64,000 nucleotides of DNA from Megascapheus bottae (taxonomy: Eukaryota > Chordata > Mammalia > Rodentia > Geomyidae), in assembly GCA_024803745.1 (NCBI GenBank), contig JANJXV010000040.1:896001-960000 (forward strand). The letters run 5' to 3'. Position numbers and translations under genes: made by a program. Shown one piece after another: positions 44,901 to 64,000 of the stretch. How positions within the stretch are numbered: position 1 is the stretch's first letter; each line of letters begins with the position of its first letter. The notes under the pieces are model-generated. The model was not told the origin of the DNA and did not search any database. It worked only from the letters and a program-made list of their open reading frames with translations.

Positions 44901-47900
44901 GAAGGCGCAGGAGGCCGTGGCCGGGTGAGTGTGGGTGCTGTGGGGAGCCGGGAGGGCCGAGAGCGAGGAGTGAGTTCTGGCGCGTGACTCACCGTCCCTG
45001 GACTTGGTTCAGAGGCCAGTGGAGCGAGGAGGACTCTGAGGAAGAGGAAGAAGAGGATGCCCCGTCCCCGCGGCCCAGCAAGGATGGAGAGGCGGAGGGG
45101 GGGCTGCAGATCAACGTGGATGAGGACGAGCGATTTGTGCTGCCCCCTGCTGGAGAGGCAGAGCAGGATATCCTTCCTGACGGAGGGAGGATGGGGGGGA
45201 TGGGGGAAAGGACTGGACAGCCCTGGGGCCTCTCGGACTGTTGGACAATCCCTTGACCGGCCCACATGGCCAGGCCCCCGACCTGCAGCGCGTTCACAAG
45301 CGGATCCAGGACCTCGTGGCGGTGCTGCGTGATTTCGGGGCGCAGCGGGAAGCAGGCCGGTCCCGGGCGGAGTATCTGAGCTGTCTGCAGAAGGACTTGG
45401 CCACCTACTACTCCTACGGGGACTTCCTGCTGGGCAAGCTCATGGATCTCTTCCCTCTGGCCGAGGTGAGCCCCACCCCGCCCTCCTTGCTGTCCTTGCC
45501 CTGGGGCTGGAACCCGGGGTCTGGGCAGGGTCCCTGTGACAGACCCGTCCCTGTCCTGTTGTCCCCGACGCAGCTGATCGAGTTCTTAGAGGCCAACGAG
45601 GTCCCTCGTCCCGTGACGCTCCGTACCAACACCCTGAAGACCCGTCGCCGAGACCTGGCGCAGGTGAGGGCCCGGGGCCGCTGCCGTCCTCCCATCCAGC
45701 CCGGGAGCAGGCGGGCAGCCCGGTGAGGTTTTCTCCCTTCCCTCCGTGTCACTTCCAGGCTCTGATCAATCGCGGCGTCAACCTGGACCCCCTGGGCAAA
45801 TGGTCCAAGACAGGCCTGGTGGTGTACGACTCGTCGGTGCCCATCGGTGAGGGGGGGGAGCGCCCTGGCCCGCCGCCCTGCCCTGCTCTGGGAGGGAGGC
45901 GGCTTGTCACAGGCGGTCCCTGTCCCCACAGGCGCCACCCCCGAGTATCTGGCCGGCCACTACATGCTCCAGGGCGCCTCCAGCATGCTTCCTGTCATGG
46001 CGCTGGCGCCCCAGGAGCACGAGCGGGTGCTGGACATGTGCTGTGCCCCCGGCGGCAAGACCAGCTACATGGGTGAGCCAGGAGGGGAGGGTGGGGCCGG
46101 ATCTGAGGGCTGGGGGGGGCGGCCGGAGGTGGGGAGGGCGGCTGCCCACCCCCTCATTCTCCCTCCCCCCCAGCCCAGCTGATGAAGAACACGGGCATGA
46201 TCCTGGCCAACGACGCCAACGCCGAGCGCCTCAAGAGCGTGGTGGGAAACCTGCACCGCCTGGGCATCACCAACGCCATCGTCAGCCACCACGACGGCCG
46301 CCACTTCCCCAGGGTGGTGGGGGGCTTCGACCGCGTGCTGCTGGACGCCCCCTGCAGCGGCACGGGGGTCATCTCCAAAGACCCGGCCGTGAAGACCAAC
46401 AAGGTGGGCGGGCGGGCCTCTGGGGGACGGGGGGCAGGGCGCTGGGGGCCGGGCCGGCCGCTCACCCCCACCCCACCCCACCCAGGACGAAAAGGACATC
46501 CTCCGCTGCGCCCACCTGCAGAAGGAGCTGCTCCTGAGCGCCATTGACTCCGTGAACGCCGCCTCCAAGACGGGCGGCTACCTGGTCTACTGCACCTGCT
46601 CCATCATGGTGGGCTCCGCCCCCGGGGCGTGGTCGGGCGGGTGGTGATGCCGGGGGCGGGGCTCCAGCGTGTTATGCTGGCTCCGCCCCGGGGTGTGGCC
46701 AGTCGGGGCAGTGAGGCTGGGGGCGGGCTCTAGTGAGCTATGCTGGCTCCGCCCCCGGGACGTGGCCGGGCGGGGCCCAGCGTGTTAGGTTGGCTCCGCC
46801 CCCAGGGTGTGGCCCGGGGGCGGGGCTCCAGCCTGTTAGGTTCCGCCCCGGGCGTGGCCAGTCGGGGCAGTGAGGCTGGGGGCGGGGCTCCCGTGTGTTA
46901 GGCTCCGCCCCGGGCGTGTCCAGTCCGGTGGGTGTGGCCTGTGGTTTGGGGGCGGGGCTGACCCTGGCGCCGCCCCTGCAGGTGGAGGAGAACGAGTGGG
47001 TGGTGGACTACGCCCTGAAGAAGCGGAACGTGCGCCTGGTGCCCACGGGCCTGGACTTCGGCCAGGAGGGCTTCACCCGCTTCCGTGAGCGGCGCTTCCA
47101 CCCGAGCCTGCGCGCCACGCGCCGCTTCTACCCCCACGCGCACAACATGGACGGCTTCTTCATCGCCAAGTTCAAGAAGTTCTCCAACGCCATCCCCCAG
47201 GCCCCGCCCGGTGGGTGACCGGTCCCCCCCACACTCCACGGTGGTGGGCCGCTGAATGCGGGTCCGTGGACTGGGCCTGAACTCGCGCCCGGGTCCTGCG
47301 CTTGAGCCACGCCTCCGCTTGGAGCGGGATTTCAGGCCTGAGCTGAGCTGCCCGGGTCTCCCCAGTGGCCACTGGAGGCTTGGCTGCCGAGGGCGCCCTG
47401 GTCCTTGGCGGAGGGTCCCCGGGTATCTGCTCCCCACTCGACCGGGCTCCTCCCTCAAGCGGCCGCCATTCCCCACTGAGTGCCTGCCCGTGGCCGGCTG
47501 TGGTTTCTCCAGCTTCTTGGCCCGGGCTGGACCTGCTGGTAATAGAATATTCCCCTGCTGCTCCGGCATTTCTGGGCAGGGCTGGCGCCGGGCCCCACAG
47601 CTATCAGCAGTTTCGAGGCTGTCACACTAATTGCAGCTCGGGCTCTCCTCTCGCCATCTTGAGGCTGGCCGGGATCTTGAGGGGAAGGGTGGGGTTTTTG
47701 GAAACTGGAGGCTTCAGGGCGTCTTACACACAACGTCTTACAACATCTCTAAACCCCGACTGATTGGGCGGGGCGGGGAGGGGGGCCGAGTAATTGAACC
47801 CAGGGCTGGCCTGTGCCAGGGGAATGCCTTACCCCTGAGCCGTGCCCCCAGCCCTGTTGTCCCTTACAAAGCTGACATCTGAATGTCACCAAAACCAACA

Positions 47901-48859
47901 TCGGCTTGTTTCCTGTCGTGGTGGGGTTCCTCCTTTAGTTTCTTGAGTTGCACGGGAGCCTACGTTGAAGGAAATAAGAATGGTCTGACTTGAGTCAATA
48001 AAGCCAGGTGCCTGGGGTTTGTCCTGGCGACCCTGGCATCCCCTGATCCTGAGGGTGTCATGCCACCGATTGCCCTCTGGGGGTACAGCAACTTGTCCCC
48101 CCTCCCCTGTGTGGGTAATGGGGGTCTCTTTTTCCACGCGGGGTCTGATGGAATCAGGGCTTGAGTTGAGGCCAGATGAGGAGACCTGGGCTCCGGGGGA
48201 CGAGCTCTCAGCTGTCGGGGCCACTCCACTCAGGACATGCAGAAGCAACCTGTGAAACGAGCGATCCCAGCCCCTCACACTGCCGTGTTTCATTTCACCC
48301 AGGGAAAGCGGCAGTGGACACGCCCGACCAGAAGGCTCAGGTCACCCCCGCACCCCAGGACAGCACCCAGCCCGCCAAGAAAGCCAAAGGAGCAGCGAAG
48401 GCCAAGCAGCCGGCGCAGAAAGGGCTGAAGCAGAAGGCCAGCATCCCCAAGCTTAATGGCGTCTCCAAGGGGGCGGGCCGCGATCCATCCCCGGCCCCTT
48501 CTGCCACGAAGGCCCCCGCGGCCTCCCCCCTGCACGACCACGCTCCTCCTGCTGGGAAGGCAAGATCGAGCCCGAAACCCAAAGCGGCGGGGAAGCTGAA
48601 GCCACAGGCCCCCAAGAAAGATGGGGTTCCTGCGGGTGCCGGCCCAGGAGCACCTGCCAGGCCAGGCGTCCCCAGGACCCGGCCCAGGGACCACCACCAC
48701 TCCCCGGGGAAGGCCCGAGCGGCCGAGGACAGAAAGCCCGCCATGAACGGGGCCCCCAAAGGACGGGCCAGCCCCGCCGCGTCCCCCCGCAGTGCCAGCC
48801 GGCCTCCGCCAGCCAAGAGGAGGCGAGCGGGGCCCCCGCGGGCCGGCAGCCAGCCTTAG
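41952..48859 (+). CDS. NOP2: 28S rRNA (cytosine-C5) methyltransferase NOP2 / p120
   Basis: Nucleolar SAM-dependent RNA m5C methyltransferase needed for 60S ribosome assembly. Exons: 41952-42054, 42472-42517, 42610-42698, 43496-43725, 44869-44924, 45013-45167, 45266-45465, 45574-45663, 45759-45846, 45932-46072, 46174-46403, 46486-46608, 46982-47210, 48303-48859. They sum to 2337 bases, 778 residues (human about 812). The N-terminus is basic ([17 protein letters not shown]), then acidic. SAM motif I is [10 protein letters not shown] (387-396). Catalytic motif IV is DAPCSGTG with Cys460 and motif VI is YCTCS with Cys514, so both cysteines are kept. The long last exon encodes a lysine-, proline- and alanine-rich tail that diverges most from human. 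Intron 6 is AT-AC (separate entry). Confidence 0.96.
42699..42930 (+). repeat. IDL-Geo-type SINE inserted at the NOP2 exon 3 donor
   Basis: The ID-like head starts at about 42711 (CAGGTAACCTAGTGGTAGAG) and the tRNA-like tail at 42790. It ends in an A run (42913-42929). The sequence AAAAAGGTCAGTCA occurs on both sides, at 42693-42706 and ending at 42937. This is the expected target-site duplication, and the duplicated word spans the 5' splice site. Confidence 0.85.
42931..44868. repeat. NOP2: SINEs in NOP2 introns 3 and 4
   Basis: Intron 3 remainder: sense head 42985-43075, antisense composite 43080-43305, and sense tail 43335-43435. Intron 4 (43726-44868): sense composites 43815-44020 and 44100-44305, a degraded sense copy 44370-44560, and antisense 44630-44815. 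Exon 4 (43496-43725) lies between. Confidence 0.65.
45168..45265 (+). other. NOP2: NOP2 intron 6, AT-AC U12-type intron (p120 intron F)
   Basis: The intron begins ATATCCTTCC and ends CCCAC, 98 bases long. CCCTTGAC at 45250-45257 fits the U12 branch site, with the branch A at 45256, nine bases before the end. Exon 6 ends GAGCAGG and exon 7 starts ATGGCCAGGCCCCC, giving [12 protein letters not shown], which matches human [12 protein letters not shown] in frame. The human p120 gene intron F is the textbook AT-AC intron, and this is its counterpart. Confidence 0.95.
46609..46981 (+). repeat. GC-box minisatellite filling NOP2 intron 12
   Basis: Units of about 60-70 bp with GGCTCCGCCCC, GTGTGGCC or CGTGGCC, GTCGGGGCAGTGAGGCTGG and GGGGCGGGGCTCC. 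About five copies, some with GTGTTATGC or GTGTTAGG joints. It occupies almost the whole intron. Confidence 0.85.
47211..48302. other. NOP2: NOP2 intron 13
   Basis: Mostly unique sequence. Degraded antisense SINE pieces lie at 47270-47360 and 47795-47870 (ID-like head in reverse). No other feature seen. Confidence 0.5.
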
Positions 48860-48934
48860 CCTCGCTGCCCGAGGCCGTGGGTCCCGGGAACTGTGGGCCT
48901 CCGGGAGGCCGCGTCCTCTGCAGAGGGGCAAACC

Positions 48935-48940
48935 AATACA
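48935..48940 (+). terminator. NOP2: Probable NOP2 polyadenylation signal (AATACA variant)
   Basis: No AATAAA follows the stop at 48857-48859. AATACA, a known weaker variant, lies 76 bases downstream, followed by GT-rich TTGTCC and TCTGTGGTCTTTG. This would make a very short 3' UTR. Confidence 0.5.
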
Positions 48941-49254
48941 CGGCTTGTCCCCGCTCCCGCCGCCTCTGTGGTCTTTGAGGGGTCGGGGTCCTGGGGGACG
49001 GAGGGGGGAGGAGGGGTGCCGGACCAGCTTGGGGTTCCTGGGGGGGGCTTGATCTGGGGTGTCTGCAGAGGGGTGGGCGTGGGGGCTCCCGCCAGAGCCC
49101 CGGGGAGTGGGGGAGAGGGGAGGGGGCTCCCATAGAGCCCTGGCAGTGGGGTTCCCGGGGCGGGGGGCCCGGTCCGCGGCGCAGCGCCCTCCGCCCCTCC
49201 GTCCCCTCCGTGCGGGTCTCCGGCCCCGGCCGCCCAGCTCGGCCTCGGGCCCGG

Positions 49255-56112
<6,858 letters not shown>

Positions 56113-57011
56113 GCCCTGCCCACCCGCCCCGCCAGGGCCCCAGCGCCGCCGCCCCCTCCTCCTCCCCGGCCTCGCCCAGAGCTGGGGTCCAGGACGTGGA
56201 CTCAAGCCCCGGCGCTGGCCTTCAGCTGCTCCCTGGAGGGAGGCGAGGCCCCAGCCTTTCCCGCTGCCGCTCAGGCCTCCGGAGCGGCCCGGGCTCCAGG
56301 TGCGGCCGCTGCTGGCCTGGCTGTGGACCCCGGCGCCCCCCGTGGGGATGGCGGGCCTGGGCGCCCAGGATTGTGTGCCAGTGGAGCTCGGGCCCGAGGG
56401 CCCAGAGCAGGGCCGGACACGGTGACCCTGCACGCCCGCCTGTGCTCAGGGCATCCACGGAAGACGCCCCTTCTCTCCACCACCCACCCACGACACGGGG
56501 AGGGGTGTCCTGGCTCACAGGGACCTGGGATGGATGAATGGAAACTTTGACAATACCGTGTGGCACTGTGGTTCTTGAGCTCTTTACCCCCCCACCAGAC
56601 ACTCAGCCCCCCCACGCCACACTGACAAAACGTGTGTAACGCACGTGTGCACTGACACAGCACCCCACCAGCCACAAGCATAAGGCAGGTCTGACAATAT
56701 CTCCAGTTAACCAGGCAGCAGGGCACCCCAGCTCATCCTGTGCAGACAGGCCTGGTGGCCCTCTGTGAGGCCAGGTGACTGGATTATCTCTGAGGTCACC
56801 CAGCTCAGGCAGGACGTGGCTAGTGAGTCACAGCCGCGCCCCAAACCCTGAGGAGAGAGGCCATGTGGGCCTTTGGGTGTTCCCAAGGCCCCATATATGA
56901 TACGATTGCCAGAGAATGCCTGGTAGGAAAACTTGGGGATGGACAGTCGTCAGTTCGAGCCCCAGGACCGGCAGAATTAAAACACCAAGAGGCAGAGTAG
57001 GGGCAGCGAGC
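56113..57011. other. IFFO1 3' UTR and IFFO1-GAPDH convergent gap
   Basis: No AATAAA follows the IFFO1 stop on the plus strand. The nearest A-rich word is ACAATACC near 56549. The IFFO1 transcript end is therefore not placed. A degraded SINE tail lies at 56940-56985. The two genes are tail to tail, with stop codons about 1.06 kb apart. Confidence 0.5.
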
Positions 57012-57017
57012 TTTATT
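57012..57017 (-). terminator. GAPDH: GAPDH polyadenylation signal
   Basis: AATAAA on the minus strand (TTTATT on plus), about 155 bases after the GAPDH stop codon (57172-57174). This fits the short GAPDH 3' UTR of other mammals. Confidence 0.9.
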
Positions 57018-57171
57018 GGAGGTGGAGGTGCGGTGGTGATGTGTGAGCATCAGGGCTGTGCCCCTCCCCTGAGCGGGGGTCCACGGTGGAGATGGTGAAG
57101 GGGGGGGCTGCTCGTGGCGTTGGGGGACTGGTCAGGGGGTCCCCAGCAGCAGGCTTGTGTTTTGGGGCCTT

Positions 57172-60016
<2,845 letters not shown>

Positions 60017-60273
60017 CGCGACTCAGGAACGCGGGCTGTGGGGCAGAGGGAGGCGGTCAGCGCGGCGGGGACCCCGGACCCGCTCCCCCGCGATCCCCCC
60101 CGCCATCCCCGGCCTCCATCCGCCCCTCCTCCGCCTCCGCGTCCCATCCCGATCTCCGCGGTGCGCGCGGCTCCACGGCGCCCCAGGCCCGGCCCTGCTC
60201 ACGACCGCGTGGCTGCCCGGAAAGTCCCCACCCGGATGCCCGACCCCCCACGCCGGGCTGGCTGCATTTTCAC

Positions 60274-60440
60274 CTGGAACCGCACGGAAGGATGCGAAAG
60301 GTGGAGAAACGGGAGGAGCCGAGAGCACAGGGGCCGCCGGCGGGCGGCTTTTATAGCATGCGGGGCGGGGGGCGGTGCCAGGCACGGGCCACGCCCCCGA
60401 AGACCACGCCCCCGCGGGCCCCTCACCGGCTCCGCCAATC
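60274..60440 (-). promoter_or_regulatory. GAPDH: GAPDH exon 1 and TATA promoter
   Basis: The minus-strand TATAAAA is at 60355-60349. Transcription should start near 60323. Noncoding exon 1 ends at donor GGTTCCAG|GTGAAA (60274). Exon 2 starts at 60035 after acceptor TGCCCCACAG. Upstream are GC-rich boxes and a CCAAT motif at 60435-60439, reading ATTGG in the gene direction. Confidence 0.85.
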
Positions 60441-62481
60441 TCCGCGCGCCGTCCCCGGCAGGCCCCGCCCCCAGGACCTGTCCATCTCCGGGCCGCCGCA
60501 GTGGAGGCCTGAGCTACGTGCGGCCGTAAATACGCGAGTAGCGGGGCCGCCGGGGTCGGGAGCGGACGGAGCACGCGGGGGACGTGTGGGCCGAGCGGGA
60601 GGGGGGCGGGGAGGGCACGGAGTCCCCGGGCGGGCGGCCAGGGCCCCTGGGCGCCGCACGTGCGTCCCGGGCGCCCCGCAGGACACCGGGACGCGGAGGC
60701 CGTGGCGTCGCGGAGATGTGGGGCGCATCGCGGGGAGGGGACGCGCGTGGGGGGCCCTGTGGTCCGCGGTGCACGTGGCCGCCCCCCACTTTTCCTCCTC
60801 CCCCTCCCCGGAGGGGAGGTTTTGGGGGGTCAGCGGGCGTCCTCCAGGCCCCCCCACTCCTGGCTGGGGGCCCGGCGCGGAGGGCGGGGAAGGTCACCCC
60901 GGGCAGAGGCCCGGGCAGCGGGGCCCCCGAGGTCCCCGGCGGGCGGGCGGGGCGGCGGGGACGCAGCCGGGCACTGGTCCCGCAGCGGCGGGCGCGGCGG
61001 GCGGAAGTCCCGCCTCCTGCGGACGTGCGCCGGGCCCCGCTCCGGCCTCACTGCCCTGCCCGCCCCGGGCTGACCCCGGGAACGGGGAGCTGTGGTTCAA
61101 GCGGTAGAGCACCAGCCCTGAGCCAGCGCCCAGGCCGCGAGTTCAAACCCCGGGAGCAACCAAGTCACACTAATGAGGAGGGGCAGGGCCTGCAGGGTGC
61201 CAGGCCCGCTGTCACCCCAGACCACCCCCTCCCCGCACCCCAGGCCCCTGTTGCTGAGAAGCTGCGGCTAAGTTTAGTGGCCTGGCGATAATAACCTTTG
61301 CTTAAAAGGCACGGGGCTCTGCTGCACCCCAACTCCAGCCCCCAGCCTTTCCGGGCTCCTTTAGGGCCTGCAGCTGCTCGCACACCTGGCAGCCGTCAAT
61401 CAAAGGCGTGGTCACCGCCCGGGGCCCTGGCATGCGGGGCCCAGCAGGTGTGTGAATGCTTTCCAGCAAGGAGCTGCACAATGCAGGCCAGCCGCGCCTG
61501 CTGCTCACGCCTGCCCTCCCCACTGCACTAGAGGCCGAGCTCTGAGGACCCTGGTTCAAAGCCAGCCTGGGCAGAAAAGTCTGAGACTCATCTCCCATGA
61601 ACCAGCAACCAAGCCGGACCTGGCACTCCGCTTCGGAGCCCGCTGTGCGTGTGCAAGGGCCCGTACCCAGGTCACAGAGAAGGGGTGCATCTTGAGGGCC
61701 CCTCCACTTTGCCGTCCTCATTGGGCAGGCGCGTGACCGGGAACTCATCTGTCACTTGTCATCAGCATCAGCTCCACGTACAATAGGCTGGCAGCACCGG
61801 TGATGCAGTGTGCAGTTGTCATGACAACAGTGACTCAGCACACTGCAGACTGGGGGAGAGGTTGGCCTAGGCCTCCTTTAGCTGCTGGGACCCCTGGGGT
61901 GCCGTGGGGACACAGCCCTTGGTTAAGAGCAGGCTTGCTAAACCCAGCTGTGATGACCTTGGGGGTCAAACGGCTGTGCGTCAAGTGTCCAGGCCGATGA
62001 CATGTCCTAGGACCACCGTGACCCCCACTTTAGCAATGGGGGGGTGTGGGGGGGTGATCACTGGATGGAGGAGCCTGAGGGGCGGGGAGCTCACGTGGGA
62101 TGTGGGGCGATGGCTCAAAGGTTCAAGCGCCAGCCTTGAACAAAACTAGGGGAATGCGAGGCCCTGAGTTCAAGACCCAGTGTGGGCACCAAAACAAGAG
62201 AAATCCCTCTCTTTGCTGCCTGGATCTGATCAGAGCTCACATCAAATGGTTGCCATGTACCAGAGCGCATGCCTGAAATCCCAGCTACACAGAGGCTGAG
62301 ATCTGAGGACCGAGGTTCAAATCCAGCCTGGGCAAGAGAGTCCATGAGACTCATCTCCAGTGAACCACCAGAAAGCCAGACGTGGCGCAGTGGTTCAAGT
62401 GGTAGAGCGCCAGCCTGGAGCCCCGAGTCCCGACCCCACAACCAAAACCCAGGACAGACGATGTTTATAAAACATAAAACA
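60441..62481. other. GAPDH-NCAPD2 intergenic region
   Basis: 60441-61080 is CpG-island sequence upstream of GAPDH, with a CACGTG E-box at 60657-60662. SINE parts: sense tail 61085-61165, sense head 61530-61615, sense tail 62105-62190, and sense composite 62262-62450. The rest, including 61660-62100, is unique sequence without recognisable features. Confidence 0.55.
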
Positions 62482-62487
62482 TTTATT
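62482..62487 (-). terminator. NCAPD2: NCAPD2 polyadenylation signal
   Basis: Minus-strand AATAAA (TTTATT on plus) about 140 bases after the NCAPD2 stop, with an A-rich neighbourhood. The nearby sense SINE ends at about 62450, so the transcript end probably abuts it. Confidence 0.75.
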
Positions 62488-62625
62488 CACTATAAAACAA
62501 GGCCAAGGCGGATGGCGGAGTAAAAGCAGATCAAGAGTCCAAGTAGGACAGTGTAAAAGCAATCGAAGATTAAAAACCCAGTGTTCCAGTGGGGTGTGCG
62601 GCACGGCGGGGGGGGGGGGCGGGGA

Positions 62626-63941
62626 CTAGGAGCGCAGCCTGCGGGACGCCCTTCGGATGGGGGTCGTCTTCCTGGGGGTCTCGTCCTCCGTCATCTCCGC
62701 AGAAAGTTCTAGGGACAGGATGGGAGGAGAGGGCAGCGCAGGGCGGGGAGGGGGACCCACACATGGCACGAGGGGGTGGACCGCGGGGACCCCTACCTTC
62801 CTCGCTGGACTCGTCGCTGGAGAACACGATCTGGGGTTTCTTGGTGCGTGGCAGCCGGCGCGTGGCTCTGCGTGGCTCGGGCATGGTGAAGTCGGCAGAG
62901 CCTGCTGGGGCGGCGGACTGCGATCTAGGGGCTACAAGAGGTCGGTGAGGGTTAAGAAGCCACTGTGGAGCCCCAGCTGCGGTGGGAGGCACATGGGGAG
63001 GGGTCGCCCCTCGTACCCCGTTTCTTGGCCAATGGGGTTTGCTGGCTGGCTCCTTGGCTGGGCTCCAGCTCGTCCATCCCGTCCAGCCCTCGAGAGTGGC
63101 AGGCCCGGAGCTTCTGCTCAAACTCATCCACCAGAGCCTGCGGGGAGAGACAGCGTCACTGTGTCGTACCGCGCCAAAGCCAGACGCCCGTCCTGGAGGC
63201 AGGGGCGGCGTGAGGGGCGCTCACCTTGGCCTCGGGCTTGGTCCCCCGCCGCAGCTTGCCCACGATGGACAGAAAGCCGGCGAAGACCGCGTCGTCGCTC
63301 AGCTTGTCCCCGAAGCAGTCGAAGTGGTCCAGCATCTTGCGAAGCCCGCGCTCAGCCAGGGGCAGCTGCGCCATGCAGAACGCCAGGTCCTGGTGCTGCC
63401 GCGGGGTGCTGCGGGTGGCAGGCAGGGGCAAGGCACAGCTCTGGGCCCAGTGCCCTCACAGGGGGTCCCCCAAGACGGGGGGGGGGGACGCCCACCCCCA
63501 GCAAAAGCTCCCCACCTACCGCGCCGTGCGGAAGCGCTGGCACAGCTTCTCCACCAAGCTCTCCAGCTGCTTGTCCTTGGTGATGTAGGCCAGAAGGTGC
63601 CTGCGGGACGCAGGGAAGTTGTGGGCTCTCCTCTTGGGGTTCCTCAACCCGCCTGGGCCCCCCACGCCCTCCCCCACAAGGCTCTGGCTTTTTGTTCGGG
63701 TTTCTCTTTTATAATGTTCCATTCCTGGAACTTGAACTCGGGGCCCGGGCGCTGTCCCTGAGCTCCTGCTGCTCTAGGCTGGCTCTCTCCCGCCCGAGCC
63801 GCGCTCCAGTCCTAGCTTTGTGGTGGTTCCCGGGCGGGGCCCGCACCTCATGATGGTTCGGAAGGGCTCCTCCTCCACCCCGCTCTCGGGGTCTGACAGG
63901 CGGCTGATGATGTCGGGGAGCAGATTGTAGACGGCGTTGCC
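62626..63941 (-). CDS. NCAPD2: Condensin I complex subunit D2 (CAP-D2), C-terminal part
   Basis: HEAT-repeat subunit of condensin I, which compacts mitotic chromosomes. Only the last six exons are in the window: 63941-63847, 63600-63520, 63408-63225, 63137-63017, 62931-62797, 62708-62626 (minus strand). They encode GNAVYNLLPDIISRLSDPE, then the final HEAT-like helices (AERGLRKMLDHFDCFGDKLS), then the disordered tail with TMPEPRRATRR (a CDK-like site near TPEP in human has become MPEP), IVFSSDESSEE and TEDETPRKTTPIRRASRRL. Splice phases agree across all junctions. The 5' part lies beyond 64000. Confidence 0.95.
63725..63825 (-). repeat. Antisense SINE tail in NCAPD2 intron
   Basis: Reads CTTGAACTCGGGGCCCGGGC, CTGTCCCTGAGCTCC, the reversed tRNA-like tail. 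It lies in the intron between exons 63847-63941 and 63520-63600. Confidence 0.65.
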
Positions 63942-64000
63942 CTGCAGAGGAGGCGTGGGTTAGAGGTGGGGTGCGGGACCCCTCCCCCCAGCCCCCCTCC

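Noticed and set aside
61085..61165. tRNA-like sequence with A-box and B-box words
   Set aside because: It matches the SINE tail found throughout the window and lacks a foldable anticodon arm and acceptor stem of a tRNA gene.

Overview
The window is mammalian nuclear DNA, very probably from a rodent. Six genes are recognisable by protein identity and exon structure. In order they are LPAR5 (+), CHD4 (+), NOP2 (+), IFFO1 (+), GAPDH (-) and the 3' end of NCAPD2 (-). This is the known gene order of human 12p13.31, read in the opposite direction. GAPDH encodes the 333-residue form that starts MVKVGVNG, as in mouse and rat. The interspersed repeats are a chimeric family: a 7SL/B1-like head, or a tRNA-Ala/ID-like head, joined to a shared tRNA-like tail. 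I read this as the IDL-Geo type of SINE known from kangaroo rats, pocket mice and gophers (Geomyoidea). The species is therefore an inference.

Layout: 1-2321 is SINE-rich upstream DNA. LPAR5 is a single coding exon (2332-3471), followed by a tandem array of ATGCAAAT octamers. From 3.8 to 14.9 kb there is no gene. The first half of that gap is SINE-rich, and the second half is a series of G-rich minisatellites. One 13-bp core (TATTATGGGATGG) recurs there at least 34 times in one orientation, with the last copy beside the CHD4 promoter. CHD4 (CpG-island promoter near 14.9 kb, coding 15356-40705, 39 coding exons, 1915 aa) is intact. Many of its introns hold minisatellites. One intron has a GC-AG boundary and one looks like a minor-class (U12) intron. 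NOP2 (41952-48859, 14 exons, 778 aa) contains the classic AT-AC minor intron. IFFO1 (49414-56112, 9 exons, 495 aa) is next, converging on GAPDH (57172-60016 coding, minus strand, TATA promoter near 60350). After about 2 kb of intergenic DNA come the last six exons of NCAPD2 (62626-63941, minus strand), cut by the window end.

The genes are mostly housekeeping and do not form one pathway. LPAR5 is a lysophosphatidic acid receptor. CHD4 is the NuRD remodelling ATPase. NOP2 is a nucleolar 28S rRNA m5C methyltransferase. IFFO1 is a nuclear intermediate-filament-like protein. GAPDH is glycolytic. NCAPD2 is a condensin I subunit. All six reading frames that could be followed exon by exon are open and in phase. 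Exon limits were derived by hand from splice sites, reading-frame phase and remembered human or mouse protein sequence, so they should be good to the base in most cases. Transcription start sites are approximate.
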